In this document: positions 34,171-42,433 of the stretch, piece after piece | How positions within the stretch are numbered: the first letter of the stretch is position 1 | How the letters are laid out: each line of letters opens with the position of its first letter | Assembly: GCA_001799285.1 (NCBI GenBank) | Contig: MGTD01000021.1 | Coordinates: 1 to 48,041, forward strand | Source of the DNA: Deltaproteobacteria bacterium RIFOXYD12_FULL_56_24 | GTDB taxonomy: Bacteria > Desulfobacterota > Desulfobulbia > Desulfobulbales > Desulfurivibrionaceae | Length of the DNA: 48,041 nt | Reading direction: 5' to 3' | The notes under the pieces: model-generated | The model's input: only the letters and a program-made list of their open reading frames with translations | The model's database searches: none | What the model was told of the DNA's origin: nothing | Translations under genes and position numbers: made by a program

Positions 34171-34692
34171 CTAACCAAGCTTAACCCTGTCCAGCGGCAG
34201 GGTGGTCTTTACCTGACGGTTAAGAAAATTCAGCAACACCACCACATTATCCTGCCCTGAGAATGAGTAAAACAACCCCTGGGCCGAAGTGTCATCGTCA
34301 AGCTGCACCGCGACCGCAATGCCCGGAGCCAGTCCTTTTTTCTGCAACTCCGCCAGGGGAACCGCACCGCTTGCATCCTCCTTGGCCTGCAGGTCGGCGA
34401 TGATCCAGTCCGGCACCGGCGGATACTGGTCGCCAAAAAATATCGGTCCGAGGGCGCCGCGGGTGGATGAGATTGCCACCCAGTTTTGTTCGAGGGGGGC
34501 AAGGTGCAAAAAAAGATAGCCGGGGAAAAAGGGCTTGAGCTTCTCCTCCACCTTCCGGGCATGGCGGACAATAACCCGCATCATGGGCAAATACACCACA
34601 TACCCCTGCCGCTGATAATGCAGCCTGGCAGTCTGTTCCTGTTGGGGTTTAGTGCGGATGGCGAACCACTCTCTCGACGCGTCCTGGTTCAT
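34171..34692 (-). CDS. rfaH: RfaH-like transcription antiterminator (NusG paralogue)
   Basis: 173 residues. The NGN domain has EWFAIRTKPQQEQTARLHYQRQG, PFFPGYLFLHL and an RfaH-like STRGALGPIFFGDQYPPVPDWII. The short C-terminal domain ends VVVLLNFLNRQVKTTLPLDRVKLG, which recalls the fold-switching KOW domain of RfaH (LLLNLINKEIKHS) rather than NusG. RfaH lets RNA polymerase transcribe long, poorly translated surface-polysaccharide operons. It is encoded directly upstream of such an operon, with an ops-like site in between. The only SD in front of the ATG is weak. Confidence 0.9.
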   Translation of the reverse strand: MNQDASREWFAIRTKPQQEQTARLHYQRQGYVVYLPMMRVIVRHARKVEEKLKPFFPGYLFLHLAPLEQNWVAISSTRGALGPIFFGDQYPPVPDWIIADLQAKEDASGAVPLAELQKKGLAPGIAVAVQLDDDTSAQGLFYSFSGQDNVVVLLNFLNRQVKTTLPLDRVKLG

Positions 34693-34799
34693 GCAAGGCG
34701 GATGAATACTGGTATCTTAAGGCTGGCCCAGGCCGGGCACAGCAGGGATGCCATTTTTTTCCTGTCCACAAATATCTCCCTAAGACTTTTTGTACAAAA

Positions 34800-34892
<93 letters not shown>

Positions 34893-34928
34893 GTTTCAAG
34901 CACAGTATCGCGGCTGAAGCCGCTCCTA

Positions 34929-34979
34929 CTTTTACAGCTTTCAACTCTTAACTTTTCACTTTTCCCTTTTCACTTTTCC
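34929..34979 (-). repeat. GTGAAAA-type heptamer tract at the tadA 3' end
   Basis: On the minus strand this reads as tandem GTGAAAAG/GGGAAAAG/GTTAAGAG words with a period near 7. The last tadA codons and its stop (34956-34958) lie inside it. Related tracts lie just after the recR stop (9358-9388) and at the dnaX stop (10593-10609). Confidence 0.6.
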
Positions 34980-35504
34980 CACCCCGCCTCTTCTCTGCCG
35001 AAAAAAGTCCTTGAGCAAGGAGGCGCTTTCCGCAGCCATCAGACCGCCTTCCACGGCCAGCAGATGATTGAGCCGCGTGTCCTTCCCGACCTGAAAAAGA
35101 GAAACAACCCCGCCACCCTTGGGGTCGACCGCCCCGTAGACCAGACGGCTCACCCTGGCGTGGACCAAGGCGCCGGCGCACATCACACATGGTTCAAGGG
35201 TAACATAGAGGGTGGTGCGGAGCAATCGGTAATTGCCCCGCAACCGGCCAGCCTGGCGGAGTACCAGCATTTCCGCGTGCGCGCCTGGGTCGCAAAGTTC
35301 GATGGTGCGGTTGCCGTTCTGGGCGATGATCTGCCCTTCGCTGTCGACCAGAACCGCGCCGATGGGCACCTCGCCCCGCGCCGCAGCAAGCCTCGCCTCA
35401 TCAAGGGCTACAGCCATGTATTGCTCGGGGGAGGCAAGCGGCGAAAAATCCGACCGACCAGACACGTCAGACGCTTTCCGGCGCACGCTTGAGCTGATTG
35501 GCAT
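34956..35504 (-). CDS. tadA: tRNA adenosine(34) deaminase
   Basis: 182 residues from the ATG at 35504, chosen for GGGAGG 9 nt upstream; the start overlaps the preceding gene by 38 nt. The cytidine-deaminase fold has the zinc and catalytic motif AHAEM (His-Ala-Glu) and the second zinc motif EPCVMCAGAL. It converts A34 to inosine in tRNA-Arg(ACG). The C-terminal GKVKREK is encoded by a simple-sequence tract and is probably an accidental extension. Confidence 0.93.
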   Translation of the reverse strand: MPISSSVRRKASDVSGRSDFSPLASPEQYMAVALDEARLAAARGEVPIGAVLVDSEGQIIAQNGNRTIELCDPGAHAEMLVLRQAGRLRGNYRLLRTTLYVTLEPCVMCAGALVHARVSRLVYGAVDPKGGGVVSLFQVGKDTRLNHLLAVEGGLMAAESASLLKDFFRQRRGGVGKVKREK

Positions 35505-36393
35505 GGTTGGCGGCCTCCCAGCCGGCCACGCAACCCTCACCCACCGCCTTGGCCATCTGCCAGGGCGGCCCGGCGATATCGCCCGCTGCGTATATACCGG
35601 GGATATTGGTTTCCTGCTTCTTGTTGGTCTCGATAAAGGAGAAGGTCTCCGTGTCGAGCAGGACGCCGATGCTGGTGGCAAGCTCCATGGCCCCCTTGGC
35701 CCCGAGTTCGACAAAGACCCCGTCCACCGCGATGGTCTCGCCACTGTCCAGCACTAAGCCGCTCACCGCCTTTTCGCCGGCAATCTCCTTGACCCATACG
35801 CCCTTATGCACCACCACGGAGCTGGCGGCCAGCTTTTTGCCAAGCTCCTTGGTTACCGCCAGCTCCTTGCAAACCAGATGAACCGCGGTGGCATATTTGG
35901 TAAGGGTCAGGGCGCCGTCCACTGCGGCGGATTCGTTGCCCACCACCGCTACCCTGGCATTGCGATAAAAATTGGCGTCGCAATCCACACAATAACTGAC
36001 CCCGCGGCCCAGCAGATCCTTCTCGCCAGGAACCTTAAGCTTTTTGCGCGAGGTGCCGGTGGCCAGGATCAGGGTCCGGGCCGTGACCTGCCGCCCGCTT
36101 TCCACCTTGATGGTGAACAGCCCGCCTTCTTCCTGACCAAGGTGCAGAACGTCTTCCGGCCACACCTCGGCGCCGAAACGGGTGGCCTGGGCCAGGGCGA
36201 TCCGCAGCAGATCCGCCCCCCCGGTCACGCCGTCGACACAGAGATAATTCTCGACATGGGCCTGGTAGATACTGCTGTTTTCCAAGCGCCCCAGAACCAG
36301 CACCGAAGCCTTTTTCCGGACTGCGTGCACGGCGGCCTGCAGCCCGGCCGGACCAGCGCCGATGATCACCACGTCTGTTATCTGTTCAACCAT
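35467..36393 (-). CDS. Thioredoxin-reductase-like NAD(P)/FAD oxidoreductase
   Basis: About 308 residues from the ATG at 36393, which has AGGGAG 7 nt upstream. The FAD site is VVIIGAGPAGLQAAVHA, the redox pair is CVDC (YCVDCDANFYR) in the place of the CxxC of TrxR, the NAD(P) site is VAVVGNESAAVDGAL, and the C-terminal FAD site is GIYAAGDIAGPPW. Such enzymes reduce thioredoxin or related disulfide carriers. The usual GxGxxA/G of the NADPH loop is altered to GNESAA, so the electron donor is uncertain. The divergent gene at 36570 starts 176 nt away. Confidence 0.88.
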   Translation of the reverse strand: MVEQITDVVIIGAGPAGLQAAVHAVRKKASVLVLGRLENSSIYQAHVENYLCVDGVTGGADLLRIALAQATRFGAEVWPEDVLHLGQEEGGLFTIKVESGRQVTARTLILATGTSRKKLKVPGEKDLLGRGVSYCVDCDANFYRNARVAVVGNESAAVDGALTLTKYATAVHLVCKELAVTKELGKKLAASSVVVHKGVWVKEIAGEKAVSGLVLDSGETIAVDGVFVELGAKGAMELATSIGVLLDTETFSFIETNKKQETNIPGIYAAGDIAGPPWQMAKAVGEGCVAGWEAANHANQLKRAPESV

Positions 36394-36569
36394 TTCCAAG
36401 CTCCCTCTCCTTAAAAAACATTCAGAATGCAGCGCTTATTATATAACGATTTTCACCAGGAACGACACCCATTTTCCTTAGGTAAATACGGCGTGGACAG
36501 GCAAACCGAATCTGTGTAAGATTTAGTGATTGATCCTGGTTCCTCTCCTTTTCAAACGGCACCGAAAAA

Positions 36570-39500
36570 ATGCGCTATATCGCTGACCTTCACATCCACT
36601 CTCCCTTTTCCCGGGCGACCAGCAAGGCCGGTAACCTGCAAGGCCTGGCCACCTGGGCCAGGGTCAAGGGCATCCATCTCGTCGGCACCGGCGACTTCAC
36701 CCATCCCGGCTGGTTCAGCCAGCTCAAGAAGCAACTGGTCCCTGCCGAACCGGGTTTTTTTAAGCTCAAGGATCAAGCGATCCCCCCACCCCTGCCGCAA
36801 ATGACCCCGGCCGCCCTTCCCTGCCGCTTCCTGCTCACCGCCGAGATCAGCTCCATTTATAAACGACACGGCGCGGTGCGCAAGGTCCACAACCTGCTCT
36901 ACGTGCCGGATTTCGCCTCGGCGGAGCGGATAAACAGCGTTCTGGCCGGGATCGGCAACATCGAGTCCGACGGCCGCCCCATCCTGGGCCTTGACTCCCG
37001 CGACCTGCTCGAAATCCTGCTCGAAAGAGCGCCGGAGGGTTTTCTGGTTCCGGCCCACATCTGGACGCCGTGGTTCTCCCTGTTCGGCTCCCGCTCCGGC
37101 TTTAACACCATTGAGGAATGCTACGGCGATCTCACCCCCCATGTTTTCGCTCTCGAAACCGGCCTATCCTCTGATCCGGGCATGAACCGGCTCATCCCAG
37201 CCCTGGACCGTTTCGCCCTGATCTCCAATTCCGATTGCCATTCTCCCGGCAAACTTGGCAGGGAGGCCAACATCTTCCACACCGATTTCAGTTTTTTTGC
37301 TCTGCGCGAGGCCCTGAAAAATCCCCTGACCGGCGCATTTGCCGGGACGATCGAATTCTACCCGGAAGAGGGGAAATACCATGCCGATGGCCACCGGAAC
37401 TGCCGGGTCTGCCTCGAGCCTTCAGAAACCAGAAAGATCGGCGCCATCTGCCCGGTCTGCGGCAGACCCCTCACCGTGGGGGTATTGCACCGGGTCATGG
37501 AACTGGCCGAACGGAGCGAGCCGTACTACCCACCGGGCTCGCCTGCGGTGCACAGCCTGATCCCGCTGCCCGAGGTATTGGGCGAGATTCTCGGCGCCGG
37601 CCCGGCCACCAAGGGGGTGATGGCCCTGTATGCAAGGGTCATTGACCGCTTCGGTTCGGAGTTCAACCTGCTGCTCGACACGCCGGTGGCAGAGATCAAC
37701 CTTCTCTCCCCGGTGCTCGGTGAGGCGGTAGCCCGCATCCGCACAGGCAGGGTCATCCGCACCCCTGGCTACGATGGCGAATTCGGGGTGATCCGGGTCT
37801 TTGCCGAAGGAGAGCGGGAGGAGCTGTCCGGCCAGATCAGTCTGTTTGCCGGGAAAAAACCCACCCCGTCCGCAAAAAAAAAGGCCAGCTGCCTGTCGCT
37901 CCCTGAAAAAAAGCCCTCTTTGGCCGCCGACCTGCCCAAGGCCCCGAGAAGGCCTAATCCGGAACAGCTGGCCGCCATCACCAGCAAGGCGGAAACCATC
38001 CTCGTTGCTGCCGGGCCAGGCACCGGCAAAACCTTTACCCTGGTGGCCAGAATCGAACATCTGCTTTCTGCGGAGCAGGCCAGGCCCGAGGAGATGGTGG
38101 CCATCACTTTCACCAACCGGGCCGCCCGCGAGATGCAGGAACGGTTGCACCGGGATCTCGGCGATACGGCCAGGACCATCTTCGTGGGCACCTTCCATGC
38201 TTACTGCTTGGCCCTGTTGCGCCAGGAAACCCCTGACATTGCGGTCATCGGCGAGGACGGCCGCGACCTCTATCTCCGCAAGGTCTTCCCGGGGTTAGCT
38301 GGAGCCGAACACCGTCTCCTGAAAAAACAACTGGCCGGCCATGTTGATCAGCTTAACCGAGGGACGCTCCCTGCCGATGCCGATCTGCCTGATCTCCTTA
38401 CCCGTTATCTTGCCTCACTGGCCCCGAACCGGGCCATTGACCTTGACCTGGTCATCCCCCAATGCGTGGAGCGCCTTCGGAACGATTCCGCTTTTTTCGA
38501 AAAAATCACCGGCAGGATGGCCCATCTCTTTGTCGACGAATTCCAGGACCTCAACCATCCCCAGTACCAATTGATCATGTTGCTCGGTAAGCAGGCCCGA
38601 GTCTTTGCCATCGGCGACCCCAATCAGGCCATTTACGGCTTCCGCGGCAGCGACCTCACCCTGTTTCAGCGGTTTCGGAAAAAACCGGACGTCACCACCC
38701 TGGCCCTGATCCGCAATTATCGTTCCACCCCTGCCATTATCGACGGCGCAGCCGCCCTCATCCGCCGCAACCGGCAGAGCGGCGACACCCAGCTGGTGGC
38801 CGAAAGCGCCAGCGCAACTCTCCTTGAATGGCATCAGGCTGCAAGCGCCCATGCCGAGGCGGATTTTATCGTACGCCGCATCGAAGAAGAGCTGGGCGGC
38901 ATCAACAGCCTTTCCAGGCACACCAGGCAGAGCACCGGCCAGGCTCGAAGCTTTGCCGACTTTGCTGTACTCTACCGGCTCAGCCAGCTGGCCGAACCCA
39001 TTGCCGAAGCCTTGCACCGCAAGGGCATTCCCTTTCAGCTCGTCGGCGCCACCCCATTTTACCTCAAATCCGCCCTGAAGGTGGCCGGCCATTTCCTCCT
39101 GGCCAGTGCGCCGGACGCGGGCTTAGGCGAGCATCTTCAGATGATTGCCAATCTTTCCGGGGTCGGAGAGGCAACCATCTCCCTTTTGGAAAAAGAACTC
39201 CCCTTGCGTTGCCCTGATTTTTACCGCGCAGCGCTCGCCCTTCCCCTTCCTGCCGGTACGGCGACAAATATCCGGAAGATGGGCGAAACCCTCGAAAATT
39301 TCCGTCAGGCCGCGGAGCATGGACTTGCCTTTTCCCTGGCCGAGGCCATGCCCGGACTGGGCATCAATCCCCAGGGAGACGAGGCCAGGCGGCTGCTCCA
39401 ACTGGCCAACGCCTTTGGCAACGATCTCCAGGCCTTTTGCGAACACCTCCGGCAAAACGCCCTGGCCACTGTCTACGATGCGCGCGCCGAAGCCGTGGCC

Positions 39501-39821
39501 CTCATGACCATGCATGCCGCCAAAGGGCTGGAGTTCCCGGTGGTTTTTCTGGCCGGGCTGGAAGAAGAGATCCTTCCCTGCTCCATCGCCAACCTGCACA
39601 GCGATATGGAGGAAGAACGACGCCTCTTCTACGTTGCCATGACCAGGGCGCAAGAGCATCTGGTCTTAAGCGCCGCGGCAAGCCGCACCGTTTTCAACCG
39701 GACCGCCGCCCATCGCGTCTCCCGATTCATTGAGGAGATTCCGGCCTCCCTGCTAAGAGAAACGTTCCAGCCCCTGTCCAAACGACGGCAGGTCAGCGGT
39801 CGGCAGCTGCAACTTTTTTAG
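36570..39821 (+). CDS. EndoQ-like PHP endonuclease fused to a UvrD/Rep-family helicase
   Basis: 1083 residues. Residues 1-420 form a PHP domain with metal ligands in DLHIHSPFSRA (His7, His9), GTGDFTHPGW, PAHIWTPW and SNSDCHSPGKLGREA, plus a C2-C2 zinc knuckle (CRVC near 277, CPVC near 294) as in endonuclease Q, which nicks 5' of deaminated bases or abasic sites. After a Lys/Ser/Pro-rich linker comes an SF1A helicase: Walker A AAGPGTGKTFT (about 478-488), motif II LFVDEFQDLN (about 650), motif III AIGDPNQAIYGFRG and motif VI EEERRLFYVAMTRA. QISLF (422-426) and the C-terminal QLQLF (1079-1083) match the sliding-clamp binding pentapeptide. This suggests a one-protein nick-and-unwind repair machine tied to DnaN. 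The joining of the two families is seen in one frame; the activity is inferred. Confidence 0.92.
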   Translation: MRYIADLHIHSPFSRATSKAGNLQGLATWARVKGIHLVGTGDFTHPGWFSQLKKQLVPAEPGFFKLKDQAIPPPLPQMTPAALPCRFLLTAEISSIYKRHGAVRKVHNLLYVPDFASAERINSVLAGIGNIESDGRPILGLDSRDLLEILLERAPEGFLVPAHIWTPWFSLFGSRSGFNTIEECYGDLTPHVFALETGLSSDPGMNRLIPALDRFALISNSDCHSPGKLGREANIFHTDFSFFALREALKNPLTGAFAGTIEFYPEEGKYHADGHRNCRVCLEPSETRKIGAICPVCGRPLTVGVLHRVMELAERSEPYYPPGSPAVHSLIPLPEVLGEILGAGPATKGVMALYARVIDRFGSEFNLLLDTPVAEINLLSPVLGEAVARIRTGRVIRTPGYDGEFGVIRVFAEGEREELSGQISLFAGKKPTPSAKKKASCLSLPEKKPSLAADLPKAPRRPNPEQLAAITSKAETILVAAGPGTGKTFTLVARIEHLLSAEQARPEEMVAITFTNRAAREMQERLHRDLGDTARTIFVGTFHAYCLALLRQETPDIAVIGEDGRDLYLRKVFPGLAGAEHRLLKKQLAGHVDQLNRGTLPADADLPDLLTRYLASLAPNRAIDLDLVIPQCVERLRNDSAFFEKITGRMAHLFVDEFQDLNHPQYQLIMLLGKQARVFAIGDPNQAIYGFRGSDLTLFQRFRKKPDVTTLALIRNYRSTPAIIDGAAALIRRNRQSGDTQLVAESASATLLEWHQAASAHAEADFIVRRIEEELGGINSLSRHTRQSTGQARSFADFAVLYRLSQLAEPIAEALHRKGIPFQLVGATPFYLKSALKVAGHFLLASAPDAGLGEHLQMIANLSGVGEATISLLEKELPLRCPDFYRAALALPLPAGTATNIRKMGETLENFRQAAEHGLAFSLAEAMPGLGINPQGDEARRLLQLANAFGNDLQAFCEHLRQNALATVYDARAEAVALMTMHAAKGLEFPVVFLAGLEEEILPCSIANLHSDMEEERRLFYVAMTRAQEHLVLSAAASRTVFNRTAAHRVSRFIEEIPASLLRETFQPLSKRRQVSGRQLQLF

Positions 39822-39839
39822 AAAAGGAGTATTTGTCCA

Positions 39840-40358
39840 ATGAAAATCAAGGACAAACCTGCACCCCGCACCATCCGAATCGGCGCGGCCAATATTGGCC
39901 TGATCGGCCTTGAGCAGGCGCTGAACAAAGCCCTGACCAAAGAGCTGGCGGAAGAGACGGCGGTGGATTTTCTTTTTAGCGCCATTGCCAGGGAAAATTA
40001 CGTCCCCGCAACAACGGAGCCGATCTACCGCGAGGCCTTGCTCGCCGAATATCGCCGCCGCCAGGGGATACCGGGAGCCGAGCCGGGAATCCTCACCGTC
40101 CGGGTGCTGGGCTCCGGCTGCGTGACCTGCAACACCCTCAGCGCCATGCTCTTTGAGTCCCTGCAAAAATTCGGCTTGGCCGCCGACATGGAGTCGGTAC
40201 ACGACCTCGATGAGATCTGGCGCTTCGGGGTGACAAAAACCCCGGCCCTGATCATCAACGGCAAGGTAAAATGCGCCGGACGGATGCCATCTCCGGCGGA
40301 GGTCGAGGAGTGGGTTCGGGACGAGGGTGAAAAATCACGAGTAACGCGTGTAGGATAA
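39840..40358 (+). CDS. Thioredoxin-fold protein with an N-terminal helical domain
   Basis: 172 residues. Residues about 83-165 look like the small redox-active thioredoxin_3 type, with GSGCVTCNTL (CxxC) near the start of the fold and TKTPALIINGKVKCAGRMPS (cis-Pro region). Residues 1-75 (RTIRIGAANIGLIGLEQALNKAL) are helical and not recognised. It begins 18 nt after the EndoQ-UvrD gene and is probably cotranscribed, but a functional link to DNA repair is not evident. No signal peptide, so cytoplasmic. Confidence 0.8.
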   Translation: MKIKDKPAPRTIRIGAANIGLIGLEQALNKALTKELAEETAVDFLFSAIARENYVPATTEPIYREALLAEYRRRQGIPGAEPGILTVRVLGSGCVTCNTLSAMLFESLQKFGLAADMESVHDLDEIWRFGVTKTPALIINGKVKCAGRMPSPAEVEEWVRDEGEKSRVTRVG

Positions 40359-40409
40359 AAGATATTTTCAAAAATCAGGACCATTATCAACCCAAGGAGG
40401 AATTTGCCC

Positions 40410-40532
40410 ATGAGCGCCCAAGATCACCACGACGACCCCCACGGCTACGGCCACGATGAACCGGAAGCCTGCTTCAAGGTCGGCATCATCTTTCTCTGCG
40501 TTATTGCGGCATTGTATCTGATCTCGCTTTAG
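40410..40532 (+). CDS. 40-residue His-rich single-pass membrane peptide
   Basis: The ORF starts at an ATG with a strong SD (AAGGAGG, 9 nt spacing). The product has a His/Asp-rich N-terminus (DHHDDPHGYGHDE) followed by one predicted membrane helix (VGIIFLCVIAALYLISL) ending at the stop. It may bind metal on one face of the membrane. It is not recognised as a known family. It lies 51 nt after the thioredoxin-fold gene and 7 nt before the thioesterase gene, which supports it being a real gene. Moderate certainty. Confidence 0.6.
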   Translation: MSAQDHHDDPHGYGHDEPEACFKVGIIFLCVIAALYLISL

Positions 40533-40539
40533 CAGAAAA

Positions 40540-40785
40540 ATGGAATCCGCTGAAACCCGCATCACCAAGGCGGTTTTCCCCAACACCACCAACCATTACG
40601 CCTCCCTGTTCGGCGGTACGGCCTTGCAGTGGATGGACGAAGCGGCTTTTATCACCGCTACTCGCTTTTCCCGGCAGAAAATCGTCACCGTCTGCTCGGA
40701 TCGCATCGATTTCAAGACCCCGATCCCGGCCGGAACCTTTGTCGCGGTTGACGAGGCCATTCGCCCGATTCCAGTAAAAAAATAA
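40540..40785 (+). pseudogene. Acyl-CoA thioesterase (YciA-type hotdog) with an internal deletion
   Basis: The first 65 residues are a good YciA-like hotdog start (NHYASLFGGTALQWMDEAAFITATRFS, then SDRIDFKTPIPAGT). The sequence then jumps straight to FVAVDEAIRPIPV, which matches the far C-terminal TFVALDE-RPVPV motif of the family. About 40 residues of the central and late beta-sheet are missing without a frameshift, and the product is 81 instead of about 125-135 residues. The join falls at GTF(V), a motif present at both ends of the missing part, suggesting slippage or recombination between short repeats. Probably non-functional. Confidence 0.7.
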
Positions 40786-40935
40786 CGCCAGCCTGCCCTG
40801 CTGAGGAAAAGCGGCAAAAATTGCCAGCGCTCACTTTATTTTTTGTTTCACCACGGATAATCTGTATACTATAAAAAAACAGCTTCACATAATCGTTATC
40901 GACACGACATCCAGCACACGTCGTAGAGGTCAACC

Positions 40936-41277
40936 ATGCCCCTCTCGAATTTTCCTCAGGCGGTAATAAGTTTTGAAATTCAGGTGTACCAGCGTCCCAG
41001 CGATGAAAACCACCTGCGTGATACCCACATCGCCTTTTCCGGTTCGCCCCAGAAACATCCGGCCAACCCGCAAAAAGTCATTCTGGTCGTCGACCCATAC
41101 AGTGATAACACCTTTTATTACGAATTCGATAGCGAGGACATCTCCTATGTTGAGGAGCAGGCCAACATTGTCACCATGGACGGCGAGGTGATTCCCATGG
41201 CCAGGATCTGGGTCAAAAAGAAAAGCATCGCCATCCGCAGCACCCCCTTTGTGGTGGAAAACACCAAGCCCTGCTGA
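40936..41277 (+). CDS. Conserved hypothetical protein
   Basis: 113 residues, SD GAGGT 5 nt before the ATG. There is no signal peptide or membrane segment. The central KVILVVDPYSDNTFYYEFDSEDISYVEEQANIVTMDGE region is predicted beta-rich and looks strongly conserved in character, but I do not recognise a family function. It stands alone between the decayed thioesterase (150 nt) and the universal stress gene (117 nt). Confidence 0.7.
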   Translation: MPLSNFPQAVISFEIQVYQRPSDENHLRDTHIAFSGSPQKHPANPQKVILVVDPYSDNTFYYEFDSEDISYVEEQANIVTMDGEVIPMARIWVKKKSIAIRSTPFVVENTKPC

Positions 41278-41394
41278 TCTGCGGGTACTGCAATGTTCAG
41301 ATACTGGGGCTTTTGCCCATGAGCAGATTGTCGATGATATGGCAGAATGGTGCCACTGAACAATCACAATATTTTTTGCAATGGAGGCTCTGCC

Positions 41395-41841
41395 ATGCAC
41401 GACATTAAAAAGATTCTCGTCCCCACGGATTTTTCCGAACACTCAATTATGGTGTTGCAATCCGCCTTCATGATCGCCCGCAAATTCGGCGCAGCCATAG
41501 AGGTGGTTTTTGTGGTGGAAAGCCTTGACGCCTATGCCGGTTTCGCGGTACCTCACCTTCCCCTGGAAAATCTGGAAAAAGATCTGCTCGAGCGGGCAAA
41601 ACGCAAAATGACGGAATTCGTCAACGAAAACATACCCTCCGACATCCCTCATGCGAGCGCGGTGCTTAACGGCAAGGTTCCGGAAGAGATCATCCACCAT
41701 GCCGAGGCCACAGATTGCGATCTGATTATGATCGGTACCCAGACCTGCAAAGGGATGGAAAAAACCTTGTTCGGCAGTGTTACCGAACGGGTGATCAAGA
41801 ACGCCAACTGCCCGGTACTCAGCATGAATCCCTGCATTTAA
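41395..41841 (+). CDS. Universal stress protein (UspA family)
   Basis: 148 residues from MHDIKKILVPTDFSEHS, with GGAGG 7 nt upstream. It is a single Usp domain: ILVPTDFSE at the N-terminus, ATDCDLIMIGTQTCKG and a late TERVIKNANCPVLSM. The usual G-2x-G-9x-G(S/T) ATP loop is altered (GTQTCKGMEKTLFGSV), so ATP binding is plausible but not certain. It is a cytoplasmic dimer in the family. A small SAP/Cys protein follows 46 nt later. Confidence 0.92.
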   Translation: MHDIKKILVPTDFSEHSIMVLQSAFMIARKFGAAIEVVFVVESLDAYAGFAVPHLPLENLEKDLLERAKRKMTEFVNENIPSDIPHASAVLNGKVPEEIIHHAEATDCDLIMIGTQTCKGMEKTLFGSVTERVIKNANCPVLSMNPCI

Positions 41842-41887
41842 AGATACTGATTCCCAGCATCTTTCCCAACATCCACGGAGGTTTCCC

Positions 41888-42070
41888 ATGAAAATGACCG
41901 ACATCAAAGCAAAAGCGAAAGAGCTTGGCCTCAAGCCAGGCAAGATGAAAAAAGAGGAGCTCATTCGCGCCATCCAGGAAAAAGAAGGCAACTTCCCCTG
42001 TTTCGGCTCGGCCCAGGAGCATTGCAGCCAGGAAGACTGCTCCTGGAAAGAGGATTGTCTGTTCGTATAG
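41888..42070 (+). CDS. Small SAP/Rho-N-like protein with a four-cysteine tail
   Basis: 60 residues with GGAGG 6 nt before the ATG. Residues 3-30 (MTDIKAKAKELGLKPGKMKKEELIRAIQ) form a SAP/Rho N-terminal helix-extended-helix motif that usually binds nucleic acid. The tail has four Cys spaced C-x7-C-x4-C-x4-C (CFGSAQEHCSQEDCSWKEDC), perhaps a metal site. Its function is unknown. A bidirectional terminator lies 35 nt downstream, so it ends this transcription unit. Confidence 0.8.
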   Translation: MKMTDIKAKAKELGLKPGKMKKEELIRAIQEKEGNFPCFGSAQEHCSQEDCSWKEDCLFV

Positions 42071-42104
42071 CAGCACCTCCCTCACCTCGGAGACGACCTG
42101 ACAC

Positions 42105-42140
42105 AAAAAAGCCCGCTTCCCTCTGCAAGGAGCGGGCTTT
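42105..42140. terminator. Bidirectional intrinsic terminator
   Basis: The stem AGCCCGCT(T)CC / GGAGCGGGCT is flanked by AAAAAA on the left and TTTT on the right. It can end the SAP-protein transcript on plus and the BON/CsbD transcript arriving on minus. Confidence 0.85.
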
Positions 42141-42312
42141 TCTGATGAAACCGGACTATAAAAGTATTCGAGAATTGAGGGGATGAACTAGACATTTGGA
42201 GCCATGTCAATCGGCCAGTAGATGTGGAGTCAGATACGAGTTTATAGATGTGTATAGATGTACGGTCAGATCTTGAAAGGCGGTTTTTTTTATAAAAAGC
42301 CCCTTGCACCTT

Positions 42313-42327
42313 CGGGTATAAGTTTCG
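42313..42327. repeat. Left arm of an inverted repeat flanking the envelope cassette
   Basis: CGGGTATAAGTTTCG is the exact reverse complement of 45631-45645. The similarity extends imperfectly inward (GCAGGC-AAGCTGC here, GGCAGACAAGCTGC there). The pair brackets 3.3 kb holding the BON, CsbD, lipoprotein and OmpA genes. Confidence 0.8.
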
Positions 42328-42433
42328 TTTGAGCAGGCAAGCTGCTCAACTCAGCTTTAACTGCCGGGCAGCTGCCATAAATTAAGCGTCCGATCACGGG
42401 GCAACCCCACAAAGGTCAAATAACCACAGAATA

